DNA of 64,000 nucleotides. It comes from Dicaeum eximium. Its lineage: Eukaryota > Chordata > Aves > Passeriformes > Dicaeidae. Location of the stretch: the NCBI GenBank assembly GCA_013396995.1, contig VWZP01008268.1, positions 248,001-312,000 of the forward strand, read 5' to 3'. Of this stretch, positions 14,001 through 24,660 are shown in pieces (position 1 is the first letter of the stretch; the number at the start of each line of letters is the position of its first letter). The position numbers and the translations under genes are program-made. The notes below the pieces were generated by a model that ran no database searches, was not told where the DNA came from, and saw only the letters and a program-made list of their open reading frames with translations.

Positions 14001-17000
14001 CTTTTAAAATAAAAAACTTCTTGAAGAACAGTCACCCGAAATGCCTGTCTAAAATAAGAATGGTAGAGTTTGGAAACAGTTAGGATCGTGCTGCTAAGTG
14101 TGAACCTCAGTTCCAGTGGTGCTTGATACATGGTTATGGAAATATACCATGGATACATATATGGAAATATGGAAATATATAAATATACATGGTTATGGGA
14201 ATATGGAAAGCATACTGCAAACTGAAAAAGTTACTCAGGTTAGGAAGCAGTGTCTAAGTGGCTTGCATCTTCACAGTAGCTGAGCAAGGTAATACATTGC
14301 ATGAAGGATTAAATATCTCCTTTTGGTTTCTCTGATCCTTAGCAGACAGAAAACTAACTGGAATGTGGATGGAGCCCTTATAACAGATTTGTGGAAATCT
14401 GGGAGGGTGGTGGGGGACAGATGAGAATATTAGTGTCCTGTATATATTTGTGTGCAGTCAGTGTTCTGTACTAGGCTGTGCAATCTAGCAAGAAGAGATG
14501 TAGGATAAACAGCCTGTGGCACTAGGTTATTCTGTTAGTTTTAAGTTTCTCTTTCATTGTTTGTTTCTGCCCTTGGACAGGAAAGGTTTTCAAAATACTT
14601 GTTGAACTGTCACAAGCTTATTACCAGTGTTACCCAATTATTTATGTAGAAGCTTTCATATTACATTATTTTTCCCACAGAAGCTTGTTGTGTTTACATA
14701 GTGAGAAATTGAACTTGCTTGGAAAATGCTATTTTAAGTAAAATTATTTTAAATGACAGAAGCTTGCAGATATTCTAATTTTGGCTTAATAGCTTACTTG
14801 AGTTCTTCTTAAATGAATTTCTGACTGTTTAAGCCAAAGAAATGCAAGCCACTTAAAATCTAGTTTTATTAAGCTAGCTATGAGTAATTTGGTTACACTT
14901 AAAACATCTGTATTGAACAGCCCTGAGACAGACAGAATGGTTTTCCCATCCCCTGTGTGGTCAGTCCCTGGCTTACGTGCTTATATGGCTGTTTATTTGC
15001 ATAACTGACTGAAAAGTCAGGCTCCCTGTCTTGTGAAAACGTCTTGACTGCTTCTTCGTGTCAGGTCACACTTTTGTTTCTAATGTTTAAATAATTTTTT
15101 GATTTTGTAATACTGAGTTTTGTGTCACTGTGAGGAAGTTACAACAGTAGCTTCTCAGAAATAAAGACCTCAGACTCCACTATAACTGTCCTTCTTCTTT
15201 AGGAAATTGAACTTTAAATGTGTCTTAGTGATAGCCCGAGTTTTGTCTCAACACAGATTTACAGTGTGTCATTTAAACCTAGGAATATTCATTAGGATGC
15301 AATAAGATAAATTACCTTCCTGTAGAGGCATAGCTGGCTTTTAAGTCACCAGACTGGGCTGTTTTCATGTTTTTCTTCTGTTTGGCTGATCTGGCTCTCT
15401 AATTGAGCAAGATGTATAAGTTCTGGGATAAACAAGGACGAAAGAAAATACACAGAACATACAGGGATGCAGGGGAATCTTCTCTCCTTTTCTCCTGTTC
15501 TCAGTCCAGCTCCCTTTAAACCTCCTATAGCAAGTTTCCCCATTAGTCCCTCCTTACGGTGGAGGTACCTTACTGCATGTCCTCCTATTTCTTCTCCTCT
15601 GAAACCAGATTAACTTTGTATGCAGGTGAGTTTTAACTCCTTGTAGGGTGGCCAAGTGCTAGGGATGAGAAGTCCCTTCTACCTCACCCAGTATCTGCAG
15701 CACAACCCAACATGGTCTCTTGGCAGAAGCTTGCTCAACCAGCCATTCTTATCTGGCATTGCTCATACCTCATATCATCCACTGTAAGTGTTAAGAAAGG
15801 ATTATTGATACTTTGAGACTGAAAGCCAGGACCATTGATTAAGCACTGCAAGATAAACAAACCAGCTTCTAAGCTGGGGCAGTGGTTTGGAAGGAAACTA
15901 ATGCCCTAGCTGTGTCCTGTTATTAGAACAAAGAGACATGAGAGATATGTTCTATTTTTCAGTAACACAGGCAGCAACTGCCTGCACTGGATAATGCTTT
16001 TAGTTTAGCCTCCAAAATAGGATGCATGTCCAGGAATCTCTGTTACCTCGCTTGAAACAATCAGTATGTTGTTCACCTGCCATGCTTTGTGAGGAAAAAA
16101 AGCTGAGCACAAAGAATCCCCTATTCTCTTCTCCAAGGCATGTGATAAAGTCATAAAATTTTATTTTGGAAAAATTGACCTAGCAAATATTTTAATTTAA
16201 AACAAGAACAAATGCAAAGCATCTTGAGATTAGTTCTATTGAGACTGTAGGAAGGATTCAGAGATCTGACTCAGTGTGAAAGTGAGTAGTTGAGTAAATC
16301 CAAATTGATACAATTTTGGTAGGTAAAGTTCAAATACTCAAGTATTTTGCTTTATGACAGAAAAGGATATTTAAAACAGAAGAGTGAATAAATTTGACCT
16401 GTGAATAAAAATGTTCTAGTCCGTTGCCTAAAACTAAATCAAGAATGTAACAACAAAATAAATAGGGGGGACTGTAACAATTTCTGTACATTTGCTGTAG
16501 CCAATACTGAAAACTCTGCACTCCCAAGTAGAAGCTTCCAAGCAGAAAACTTTGTAATTTCGAAGAAATTACAGAAAGAACTTTGTAATTTTGAAGGAAG
16601 TACAGAAATAACTGTGAAATTATGAAGTGTGCTCATGGCAGTGTGTCCCTCAATACCACAAAAATCAAGTGGACAGTTGGTGAAGCTCAAGCTACAGATG
16701 GCAAAGCTGAACAAGTTTATAAGTGTCACTGAATCAGATCAATCCTTTGGTTGTACAAAGATTACTGGTTCCATGGCCTTTGAGAGACCACAGTTATTGT
16801 TGTGGTGCTTTTTAAATGAAGGGCTTTGAGCAGAATTCAATGGGTAGATACATACTTAGTATGGAACAAATTAGTGCAATCTAAGAATAAAGAACTTAAT
16901 CATGCTCCCAATGATGTCAATACTAAAGCATCACTTAAACATGACTTCACAGTGTTGAAATGTTATTTCACAAATGAGAACTGCCTTCACGCTTACATGT

Positions 17001-20000
17001 GTGGTTTTCTGAAGATTCGTGGATTTAAGGCTATAATATGTCTTTAGTTCATTACAAATGTTCACCAGAATGCATTTATTGAAATTCTGGCGAATAATGT
17101 TCACCCAATGTCAGTATCTTACTTTATGCTTATTTTAGGCTTTTTTCCAAGAGGTGCTACCATTTTTAAGGGATTGCCTCTGTATCCTGACAATGAACTT
17201 ACAAAGTATGAAATCATTTTTGTCCTGTTAAACCTTGAGGCTAAGATACAGTTCTACAGTGGGGGAAGAAAAAAAACAGGTGTGGGGTTTAGGCCACCAT
17301 ACGCTGAGCAGTTTTGCATTCTGTGCAGGGGCACTCCTTAACTCCATATCAGTGGCAGTTTACAAGACAGATAATCAATATTAACCCGGACTGGTAGCAC
17401 TGAATGGAAGAGTTTAAAAAATTGCTCCACCCTGGGCAGCATAATGCATACATGCTTCAAAGTTTCTGGTGTAGTTACTGTTTTATAAGCAGATGAGTCA
17501 ATAAATACTACATAACAAAACAAATGGCAAAATACCATGTAGATACCATGTTGAAGGTGTTACCAAGCCTGCTGGAAGAGAACATACTAAATAATGCTCT
17601 AACAACTTTTACATGCCTTTTTGTATCTACATGAAACTTGTCAGTCAGCATTTAACCCCAAATACGCAACTGAGGTGTTGTCCAGAAGATTAAAGTTAGA
17701 AGTGACACTAATCCATCTGCAATCACTAGAATAGACCTCAACACAAAGGAATTGTTTTGAAAAGTTCCTCCCAAATTATGGTCATAACCCCAGTGGTCAG
17801 ACAGATGGTTTGGAATAGTTAGGCCAAGAAAACTGCCAGCAGTGTTTTTACAAAATAAATCCTAATGTGTCTTCTGTAATTCAAAGAGATCTGTGTCAAC
17901 TTTGGCAGAAGGGCAACTCAGAGTCTTACAGTTTCTTTACATTTTACTTTGTTATCTCATGAGTGACTTGTATTTTCCACGGCAGAATTAATGTTTACTC
18001 AAATCAGTGATCTTGGATGTTTTAATTAATTTTCACAAACTCAGATGAACACTGTGAATTATGCATAACATTTCAAGTCTCCTGCTTTACAATATCATGG
18101 CACTGAGTCACTTATGAATAATCCAAATTTGTGCTGTAGTTTCAGTTAATCTCTATTATTCTTTGCTTTTTGCCATAGCCACATTACTCTTTTAAATTTA
18201 TTTGTCTGTGGATAAAACCTCCTGGTTTTCAGGATAAGATAGCTCAGGATATTTGAGCTGTTCATGCTGGGCAAGAAAAAACCACAACAACCTCAGTGAG
18301 TCATGTTTTCTCATAGACAAAAAAATACTCTAGTAAAATGGGAATTACATACAGATATGCATAATTTGCCTACAAAAGTGAGAAAATATTTTTTGTTGAT
18401 TGAAAACATACATTTAGTCCCCACTGAAATTGACATTTCAGTCATTGGCAGAATGTACCAAGACAAAGTGGATCCATTATTCCTGTTCTGTAGGCTGCAA
18501 AATTATCTGTGCATTTGGAATAAACACTTAACATTTCAGACTCTTAACAATGCCAGGCTTTGTACCTGAAACTTCCTTCCTGTATTGCAGGTTGTCTTTG
18601 TTAGCTGGTGTAAAAGCTTCTGGGACTGTGGACTTGTGGCACTGGATGATGTATCATTGAGCCTGGGAAGCTGCCAGGCTGCTGGTAAGACCATGTATAT
18701 TTGTCATCCAACAGCTGCTATCCTTTTGAGTATGAGTTCATCATACACCTTCATTTTCCAAGACTGTCCTACAGCTGCCTTCATCCTGTTGTGGTTTCTT
18801 GTCTTTTCTTTTTTTCCAATAAGTATTGCATAAATCCTATTTTTGCAAAGTAGCAAATATCCAGTGAGGACCAGTTTTTGCTCATAGGGGTACCAGCTAA
18901 CTCCTAATAAATTTCGATGACTCCAGAGCATTTGTATTTAGGTGAATGATCCTTTGAGGGCCTTAAAACAAACCCACAGCTCAACTGAGTGAAAAGTAGT
19001 TTTCAAATGGTCTTTCAGAAGCCAGGAATGGACCCCAAAGCAGTATCTTTCAGAACACAGCATAATTTTTTTTTTTAGGTGAGAAATACAGTTGTGCAAG
19101 GCCAAGACACAGCCTTACCTGAGCTGCAGTTCTTTGATGAAGACAAAGAAAAGCAGTCCAAGACTCCCTCTGTAGTGGGAGGAACTGAATTTCAGCAGAA
19201 CTTTACCCTCTGACATGCACTCCAAACTCCCTCTTCTGTGGCTTTGTGCGGTTTGACAATACAACAATTGTATCCTAATTTAAAAAACATTCTCATGAGG
19301 CAGGCGCAATCTACAGTCCTGTTCTGCTTTGGAATAAAGCCATGCCTTTCCAACGATCCTAATAGCTTTTTATGACCTCTTTTGATTGGATTCCATGCAT
19401 TCACAGGCTTACAAAACTGAATGCATGAAATCCAATCAAAAAAATGAAATCCAATCAAAAACTGAGAGAAGTCACATGTACAAAACAAGATGCCATATTT
19501 CTAAACTATTTCCAACAGTTGTCTGTTTTGCCTTGCTGTAATTTTTAAGTAATTGGAAAAGGAACCAAAGGTGCAGAGCTAATATCTGGGTTTATAGTAA
19601 TGCCATGGCTTGTCTCTGATGGCAGCAAAACAAATGCCTGAAAAATGCCCCAGAGGTATGAAGGCTTCCTCCTCTCCAAAGGGTGGAGGCAGCTCAAAAT
19701 GTCTACTTCTAATGACAAATTCAGATTACCATACAGAAGCTTCCTGGCATGCACCTGAATTTGATCACCTTTTGTATGAGCTAATAGAATTGAAATAATG
19801 AAAATATTCTAGTAATTGCAGCTCTGTGGTCTGTTGTAGGCTGCAGTAGAATCTGGTGCCAAAGGAACAGAGAGCTAAATGTGGCACTGATTCCAGTTCA
19901 CAGAAACTCCAGTCTTTGACAAGGCTCATTTATTATGCACATTATACATGCTGGGACTTATTAACCTGCTTGGGGTGCCAAAGCAGTGAAGAATGCTTTG

Positions 20001-23000
20001 AATTGTTATAGAATTACACTGGTAATTCTATAACAGAGCCTGCTATGGAATTATAGAATTGGTAATGTTAGAAAAGACCTCTAAGATCATTGAATCCAAC
20101 CATTAAAGCCGAAAGACTTCATAAGATCATCTAGTCCAAAGCACTGTTGTGAAGACTAATGAACTGTTTTAAAGAATCCTAGGACTAGTGAATCCTAGTC
20201 ATTGAGCTAGACTAGAGCACAGATTTTCCCAAAGGTGTGAAGAAAATAAAATTAAATTTTATACGACAGTTTGAAGGTAGCTTGTGTAAGCTTCTGAGTA
20301 TTGTAGGCATTGCCAGGTAGCTGTAATTGATGTCAGCAGGTGAGGAAATGCAATACATCACTTGTGTAACCTCTCCATGTATCAGTGTAATGTATTTGAA
20401 GTTTTAAACTATGTCCTCTCCTTACAGATTTGTTGCTGCCCAGTCCTGGAGAATGCACTTTTGAAAAAGATGAGTGTATGTTTACCCAAAAGAAGAGAGG
20501 TCGTGGGAGCTGGCACAGGAAGAGAGGTCCAACTCCCACTTCTTACACTGGACCAAAAGGAGACCACACTACAGGGGTAGGTGAGTTAAGTTCCACATTG
20601 AACTTTCAGAGCACAGATTGACAGTTAATAAAAAATATTAATTAAATATTTTAAATAATAACCCAGAAGATAGAGAAAGCTTTTACTCTTCTATTCAGAA
20701 AAGTTACTAATCAAATGAAGTAAGCACATTCTGCAGGGACTCATGAGTGGTTTTGAGAACATGACCTTTAATCTGAATTATCTGCAGGCCATGTGGATAA
20801 TTTGGTTGTCATGTCCCAAAGTAGCTTTTCCTTAGGAGATAAAAGAAGAGGTACACTGTCCAGATCCCACAGAAAAAGCTCCTTCCAAACTCCCAGGTTA
20901 TGTGAATATTCCCTGAAACTGACTTCAGACCTATTTTCATTTAATGTGGATCATTAAGAAGTCTGAGAAGTGGGGCTGATAGCTTAACTTTAGAACTGAG
21001 AGCCTTTTAAGCCTGGTCTGTGATAATGATTATTCCTTAGTTCATATCTTAGCAGCAAGCTGTGCAAGTGGTTGGGATTCTTCTGCATGAACACCTTTGG
21101 GTTCAAACTTATAAGAAAACATGAAGAATAAAAGAGATCCCACAAGCCCTTTATCTTGAAAATGTGCTCCACGAGCTCACCAGTGCAAGTTCAAATATTT
21201 AGGTAGGTAGGACTCCCATTAGCATAAGTGCACAGGAAACTGCATCACCACCAACCGCAGCCTAAAGTGTACCCTCAGATGTACATGCAGCTATCTTGGA
21301 ATTCCAATGAATCAGTCTCTATCAGAATGCAATTCCTGGTGTAAGAGCAGCTGTAGTATATTTTTCCTTTGTATTATTTTCTGTGGCTATGTATTTCAAC
21401 AGATATAACCAAGTTTTAAGGGTTCACGCCTTTAATTGGTGGAAGGCAAATTCATGCCCCTCATTCCATCACTCAGGTTATCACCAGCTGGAGCAAACTG
21501 AGGTGTGTCAGGACTGAGGAGCTTCCCCACATCCCATCTGCTGCATAAAGCAATGTATGCTCTGCCAGCAGACAGTGAACTGAGATAATGCAGGAGCTCT
21601 TCATGCAGTCCCAATGCTCCCTTTTTGTGGTCTGTCCCTTTACCTGCCTGTCCGTCCCCATGAATCCTGGTGATGAGATTGCCTTCAGAGGGAGAGGGAA
21701 TTCCCAAAGATCAGTGAGACAGGTGGAATGCTGAGAGCAGCAACAGCGGCCAGTGGATGCTCGAGAGTCTCTTGTGATATTCAAGAATCCGATTTTCTGC
21801 ACAAAACCCCAGTGAAGACATCCCCTCTAAGCCAGGTTGTAGTTTGGTAGCAAGTAGCAATCGAGAGAGAAGGTGAAAAGGAAGATTATCTACAGCTGTA
21901 GATCCATAATTCATACAGTGTATTGGAGAATTCCCAAGTTGGCTTGTACCAACCTAGTGCAATCCATTTCAAAGACTTTGTTGTTCACTATGCATAAAAG
22001 TTCCTTCAGTTAAAAATCAAAACCTAGAGCTCATGTTACAGCATCATAAAATAACTTGCCTTTTTCTCTAAAGACTGACTCATACTATAAACTTGTTAGA
22101 AAGACTAGATCATCTCTTGGCTTTATGAATTAATACCCATCATTATTAGAGTACACAATTATTACAGTATCTCAAATATTACAGTTTACAAATAAGTTTA
22201 CAGAAGTCTATAAATCATTACCAAAATAGTTTCAATCATGTTTTTTTTTTAATATAATGAGCATGTTGAGCATAATGAACATTCCAATGTAATGTATCCT
22301 ACTTTGCTAATATTTACTTATGTATCTTTTTAAGGATACTACATGTATATAGAGGCATCTAACATGGTCTATGGACAGAGAGCATACCTAGTTTCAAGAT
22401 CACTAAGAGGAACATCGGGAAAACAGTGCCTGACATTTTTCTATCATATGTATGGAGCTGGGACTGGATTATTAAGTGTTTATCTAAAAAAGGAAGGGGA
22501 TGATGAAGAGATACCTTTGTGGAGAAGGACAGGGGAACAAAGCATCTCATGGCTAAGGGGACTGATAGAATATGAAAGTGATACAAACTACCAGGTAAGA
22601 AAAACAACCAAGAAGCAGTCAAACTGGAATATTGAAGTGAACTATGCACTGCAATCCAAGTTTTGTATTGTTTAAAAAAAAAACCAAACTAAAATGTTAA
22701 AACGTAGGTGGCATTGAATGGATACCTGAACAACATGAAATAATGTAATATTTTACAAATGAAGTTAGGGAGGGATTTATTAAAGACATGAATAGGCTGC
22801 AAGTAGTAAAATAGTTATGAATTCAAAAACTTCTAAAACATATTTAAATGCTATTTTAAAGTATTTAAATTTAAACGCAATCATTTTTTGTCAGTAGTGG
22901 TAGGGCTTTTTCAAGATCATTTGTGCAATTTCTTTTCTGTCAGTTGTCTGTAGCCCTGTCCAGATTTGACACAGCCACTGAGCTGTGATGAAGTGGTAGC

Positions 23001-23675
23001 TTCTTATAGGGTGGTCTTTCTAAGGGGGCACCAAGGAGAAGGGATGATGCAAAGCCAGAGGTCTGTCTAAGGCAAGGGGAAAACAAAAGGGAGAGGAAAG
23101 AAGAGGGGAAGGGAGGGCAGGGGAGGGGGTAAAGGGAAACCCTTGAGTAGGTTGTATGGCTATAATTTTGTTCAGTCCTTCCACCATCTGGATTAATGAA
23201 AATTTGTGTCTAACTATACAGATTATTTTTGAGGCAATCCGCGGTGTGTCAGTAAGAAGTGACACTGCTATTGATGATATTCTGTTCCAGGCAGGACCTT
23301 GTTTGGGTAAGTTTCAAGATACTTTGTAAGAGACACTTGAAATTTACAGTGCTTGTTTGTGGGTGGGTGGTACTTCCCTTGAGTCCCCATTTGAATTTAA
23401 TATCAGGCGGCCGGGTTAGTGCAGAACTTTTACTCTTTAATAGGATGTGAGATCATCCGCAGAATCTCAACTAGTAAAGTGGCTGCACACTTTTTAAAAA
23501 CCACATGACAGTCCCATTTAAATCCAGCATGTTAATTAAATTCTGCTGTAAGTATATTTATGTATGATAAAAATAAAAATAATAACAGTATTTCTTCATT
23601 TTTTGTATTCCAGAAGTGGAAGAAATTCAATTTTCATCAGGCTATCCTGACAGCTTAAATGAAATTGAGTATTAA
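1834..23675 (+). CDS. MAMDC2: MAMDC2, 3' part of gene (nine coding exons, 5' end outside window)
   Basis: This is the coding span of MAM domain-containing protein 2, a secreted, glycosaminoglycan-bearing extracellular matrix protein with four MAM domains in known vertebrates. Nine exons (1834-2090, 4745-4838, 7589-7735, 8625-8890, 18591-18684, 20428-20580, 22335-22594, 23222-23306, 23614-23675) join in frame to about 471 residues plus a stop. They hold the last two thirds of MAM2, complete MAM3 and MAM4, and a tail ending NEIEY. The human protein is about 686 residues (recalled), so signal peptide, MAM1 and the start of MAM2 are missing upstream. All introns here have GT-AG ends. SMC5 follows on the same strand, as in human. 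Identification rests on residue-by-residue resemblance to the human protein from memory, which is close in MAM3 and MAM4. Confidence 0.95.
2091..4744 (+). other. MAMDC2 intron
   Basis: AT-rich intron with a TA/CA-rich low-complexity stretch at 2692-2790. Nothing else was recognised. Confidence 0.7.
2692..2790. repeat. TA/CA-rich low-complexity tract
   Basis: Alternating purine-pyrimidine runs such as ACATACACACATATATAC and ATATATACACACATATAC recur with few interruptions. Confidence 0.6.
4745..4838 (+). CDS. MAMDC2: MAMDC2 exon: end of MAM domain 2
   Basis: A 94-nt exon (phase 0 to 1) between ttctag and gtatgatg. It encodes the closing MAM strand, VIFEVAFNSAKGGYVALDD, then the terminal cysteine (YCSNQT). 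N-Q-T is a possible N-glycosylation site. Its length equals that of the MAM3 closing exon at 18591. Confidence 0.93.
4839..7588 (+). other. MAMDC2 intron with TTTTG microsatellite
   Basis: The only clear structure in this intron is the pentanucleotide repeat at 6242-6356. Several predicted ORFs here are translations of that repeat. Confidence 0.7.
6242..6356. repeat. (TTTG)n/(TTTTG)n microsatellite
   Basis: A few TTTG units are followed by about 18 TTTTG units with a single interruption. It is intronic, and its antisense translations give meaningless NKTKQ repeats. Confidence 0.97.
7589..7735 (+). CDS. MAMDC2: MAMDC2 exon: start of MAM domain 3
   Basis: A 147-nt exon (phase 1 to 1) after ctcttag and before gtgaatg. 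It encodes the opening of MAM3 with the first two conserved cysteines (GCNFEEDLCNF), an aromatic GPGW segment and the closing GDHTTGFG. The closing motif recurs as GDHTTGVG in the MAM4 opening exon at 20428. Confidence 0.95.
7736..8624 (+). other. MAMDC2 intron within MAM3
   Basis: An 889-base AT-rich intron. No element or conserved ORF was seen. Confidence 0.7.
8625..8890 (+). CDS. MAMDC2: MAMDC2 exon: middle of MAM domain 3
   Basis: A 266-nt exon (phase 1 to 0) between cttgcag and gtaaggg. It encodes GYYLLANTKF, the FCLRFYYALYG core strand with the third MAM cysteine, and LAVYIFEENHVV. It closely resembles human MAMDC2. A 9.7-kb intron follows. Confidence 0.95.
12271..12309. repeat. Imperfect TG/TTTATG repeat
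   Basis: TTTATG units run into a TGTGTGTGTG tract within the long MAMDC2 intron. Confidence 0.6.
12763..12784. repeat. (TG)n dinucleotide repeat
   Basis: A short TG run, intronic. Confidence 0.7.
13798..13854. repeat. TCCTCA hexanucleotide repeat (imperfect)
   Basis: Repeated TCCTCA units with G and T substitutions, ending in TCCTCC. Pure pyrimidine apart from the A and G positions. Confidence 0.85.
14130..14209. repeat. Imperfect ATGG(T/A)(T/A)ATGGAAATAT repeat
   Basis: Several diverged copies of an ATGGAAATAT-like unit, with an outer duplicate of ACATGGTTATGG at each end. Confidence 0.55.
16548..16609. repeat. 31-bp tandem duplication
   Basis: Two adjacent 31-base units beginning AACTTTGTAATTT differ at a few positions. 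Intronic. Confidence 0.8.
18591..18684 (+). CDS. MAMDC2: MAMDC2 exon: end of MAM domain 3
   Basis: A 94-nt exon (phase 0 to 1) between attgcag and gtaagac. It encodes VVFVSWCKSFWDCGLVALDD and the closing LGSC. The segment has two cysteines beyond the usual MAM closing one. Human MAMDC2 also has the CKSFWDCG segment, so these are probably genuine. Confidence 0.94.
19381..19461. repeat. 22-bp inverted repeat plus a third copy
   Basis: The arms 19381-19402 and 19419-19440 are reverse complements except for one base, with a 16-base loop. The end of the right arm (ATGAAATCCAATCAAA) is repeated directly from 19444. Confidence 0.9.
20005..20034. repeat. Perfect 13-bp palindrome
   Basis: GTTATAGAATTAC and its exact reverse complement are separated by ACTG. 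It sits just before a CR1-like 3' end. Confidence 0.9.
20043..20150 (-). mobile_element. Probable CR1 3' end fragment, antisense
   Basis: AATTATAGAATTGG, GAAAAGACCTCTAAGATCAT and a following CATCTAGTCCAAAGCA stretch resemble the reverse complement of a diverged CR1 3' end. Confidence 0.6.
20428..20580 (+). CDS. MAMDC2: MAMDC2 exon: start of MAM domain 4
   Basis: A 153-nt exon (phase 1 to 1) after ccttacag and before gtgagtt. It encodes a short proline-containing linker, then PGECTFEKDECMFTQ with the first two MAM4 cysteines, a basic stretch (KKRGRGSWHRKRG) and the closing GPKGDHTTGVG. The basic patch is also present in human. Confidence 0.95.
   Translation: MCCCPVLENALLKKMSVCLPKRREVVGAGTGREVQLPLLTLDQKETTLQG
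20581..22334 (+). other. MAMDC2 intron
   Basis: No repeat family was recognised. Several short antisense ORFs at 21430-21910 show no known motif and are probably chance. Confidence 0.65.
22335..22594 (+). CDS. MAMDC2: MAMDC2 exon: middle of MAM domain 4
   Basis: A 260-nt exon (phase 1 to 0) between tttttaag and gtaagaa. It encodes GYYMYIEASNMVYGQ, KQCLTFFYHMYGAGTG with the third cysteine, and a charged loop (KKEGDDEE). This is the most strongly conserved stretch of the gene relative to human. Confidence 0.96.
22595..23221 (+). other. MAMDC2 intron with G-rich tract
   Basis: It ends with a purine-rich segment, including the quadruplex-type tract at 23105-23136. Otherwise unremarkable. Confidence 0.65.
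23105..23136 (+). repeat. G-quadruplex-type tract
   Basis: Six runs of three to five G separated by 1-4 bases, on the sense strand. It lies in a longer purine-only segment upstream of a MAMDC2 exon. Confidence 0.75.
23222..23306 (+). CDS. MAMDC2: MAMDC2 exon: end of MAM domain 4
   Basis: An 85-nt exon (phase 0 to 1) between tatacag and gtaagtt. It encodes IIFEAIRGVSVRSDTAIDD and the closing AGPC. A G-rich tract with quadruplex-type spacing lies about 85 bases upstream of its acceptor. Confidence 0.95.
23614..23675 (+). CDS. MAMDC2: MAMDC2 last coding exon: acidic tail and stop
   Basis: The coding part of the terminal exon follows the acceptor gtattccag. It encodes a 20-residue tail ending SSGYPDSLNEIEY and the stop TAA at 23673-23675. 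The tail carries an SG dipeptide preceded by serine, near acidic residues. This is the context of glycosaminoglycan attachment, which is inferred here and not shown. Confidence 0.94.
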
Positions 23676-24551
23676 ATACAGTCTGCTGAAAGGAATGAAG
23701 CACATTGAAGAATTGTATGTGAGAAACTGCATGAACTGCCTATTTTAAAGTATGTTTTAAGTAAATACTGGACTGTTTTGAATACACACCAATACAAAGG
23801 AAGAACTTGGAGCACTCACGTTCCTCACCTTTTCAATGAAATTATTGACTCAGGGCTTCTTAGACCATAATTTTTAATATTATTTCCTCTTTTGCATGAG
23901 GTATCAATTATTACATAAAGGCTTCCCGTTTTGCACAGATCATTCATTTTTAATTTTGTTAACATTTCTGGTATATAAGTAAAAAGAGGAAATTAAAGTT
24001 GCACAATGAAGTCCAATATTGTGTTATATTAAATCTGCATTCAGTGAATGTTTTGTGTTGGGGATAGAATGGATTTTTGTTAAGAAAATTATAAATGTTT
24101 TGAAATAACAAAGAAAATAATGTTAGCTACTAGTATTATCATACAGGTTAAGTGCAATTATTCACAATGACAAATCTCTCTGGGAAACTTAATACTCTGC
24201 TGGCAATTTTTTGTGATAGTGTATTATTTTACTATAACAAATGCATTTGTCAATAACAAACTCACTTCTAGTGTTCAGTATAATTCAGCATAAGATGCTG
24301 GCCTGTGGAATTATATGATATGAAACACTTTAAAGCCATTTGTTTTCTGGGATGAGAGTCTTGTTGTTTGTTTTTTTTTTTTAATTAAGTAAGTTTGTAC
24401 ACTCACAGAGAATGCACTTACACTTTGCCCAACCACAGATGTCTTGCATTTATATTAACAGGAAACTGAATTCACATGTCTTGTTATTTTTTAAGATTTT
24501 ATGTATTTGTGTGTAAGGGTTTCTTTTTTTTTTAATTTAGTATAACTTCCT

Positions 24552-24557
24552 AATAAA
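24552..24557 (+). promoter_or_regulatory. Poly(A) signal candidate of MAMDC2 (proximal)
   Basis: AATAAA hexamer about 880 bases after the stop codon, in a TA-rich context. It is one of two canonical signals in the likely 3' UTR. Confidence 0.5.
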
Positions 24558-24631
24558 ATTTAACTTTGAGTATCATCATATTGCTCTGCTCTAGATTTCA
24601 TACTAACCAGTAAGGAGAAAGAACTGAACCT

Positions 24632-24637
24632 AATAAA
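24632..24637 (+). promoter_or_regulatory. Poly(A) signal candidate of MAMDC2 (distal)
   Basis: A second AATAAA hexamer, 80 bases after the first. Either could define the 3' end of the transcript. Confidence 0.45.
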
Positions 24638-24660
24638 GTAGCCTGAATTAATTATTTTGA

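Larger units (their letters stand above)
8891..18590 (+). other. Long MAMDC2 intron (9.7 kb)
   Basis: It holds TG dinucleotide runs (12271-12309, 12763-12784), a TCCTCA repeat (13798-13854), a GGAAATAT-type imperfect repeat (14130-14209), a 31-bp tandem duplication (16548-16609) and a nearly open but unrecognised stretch (16398-17341). No mobile element could be named. Confidence 0.65.
18685..20427 (+). other. MAMDC2 intron with inverted repeats and a CR1 fragment
   Basis: It contains a long imperfect inverted repeat (19381-19440), a perfect 13-bp palindrome (20005-20034) and a probable antisense CR1 end (about 20043-20150). Confidence 0.65.
23676..24660 (+). other. MAMDC2: MAMDC2 3' UTR
   Basis: AT-rich non-coding sequence follows the stop codon. 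Two canonical AATAAA signals lie at 24552-24557 and 24632-24637. The actual cleavage site cannot be fixed without transcript data. No ORF or repeat element was recognised here. Confidence 0.6.
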
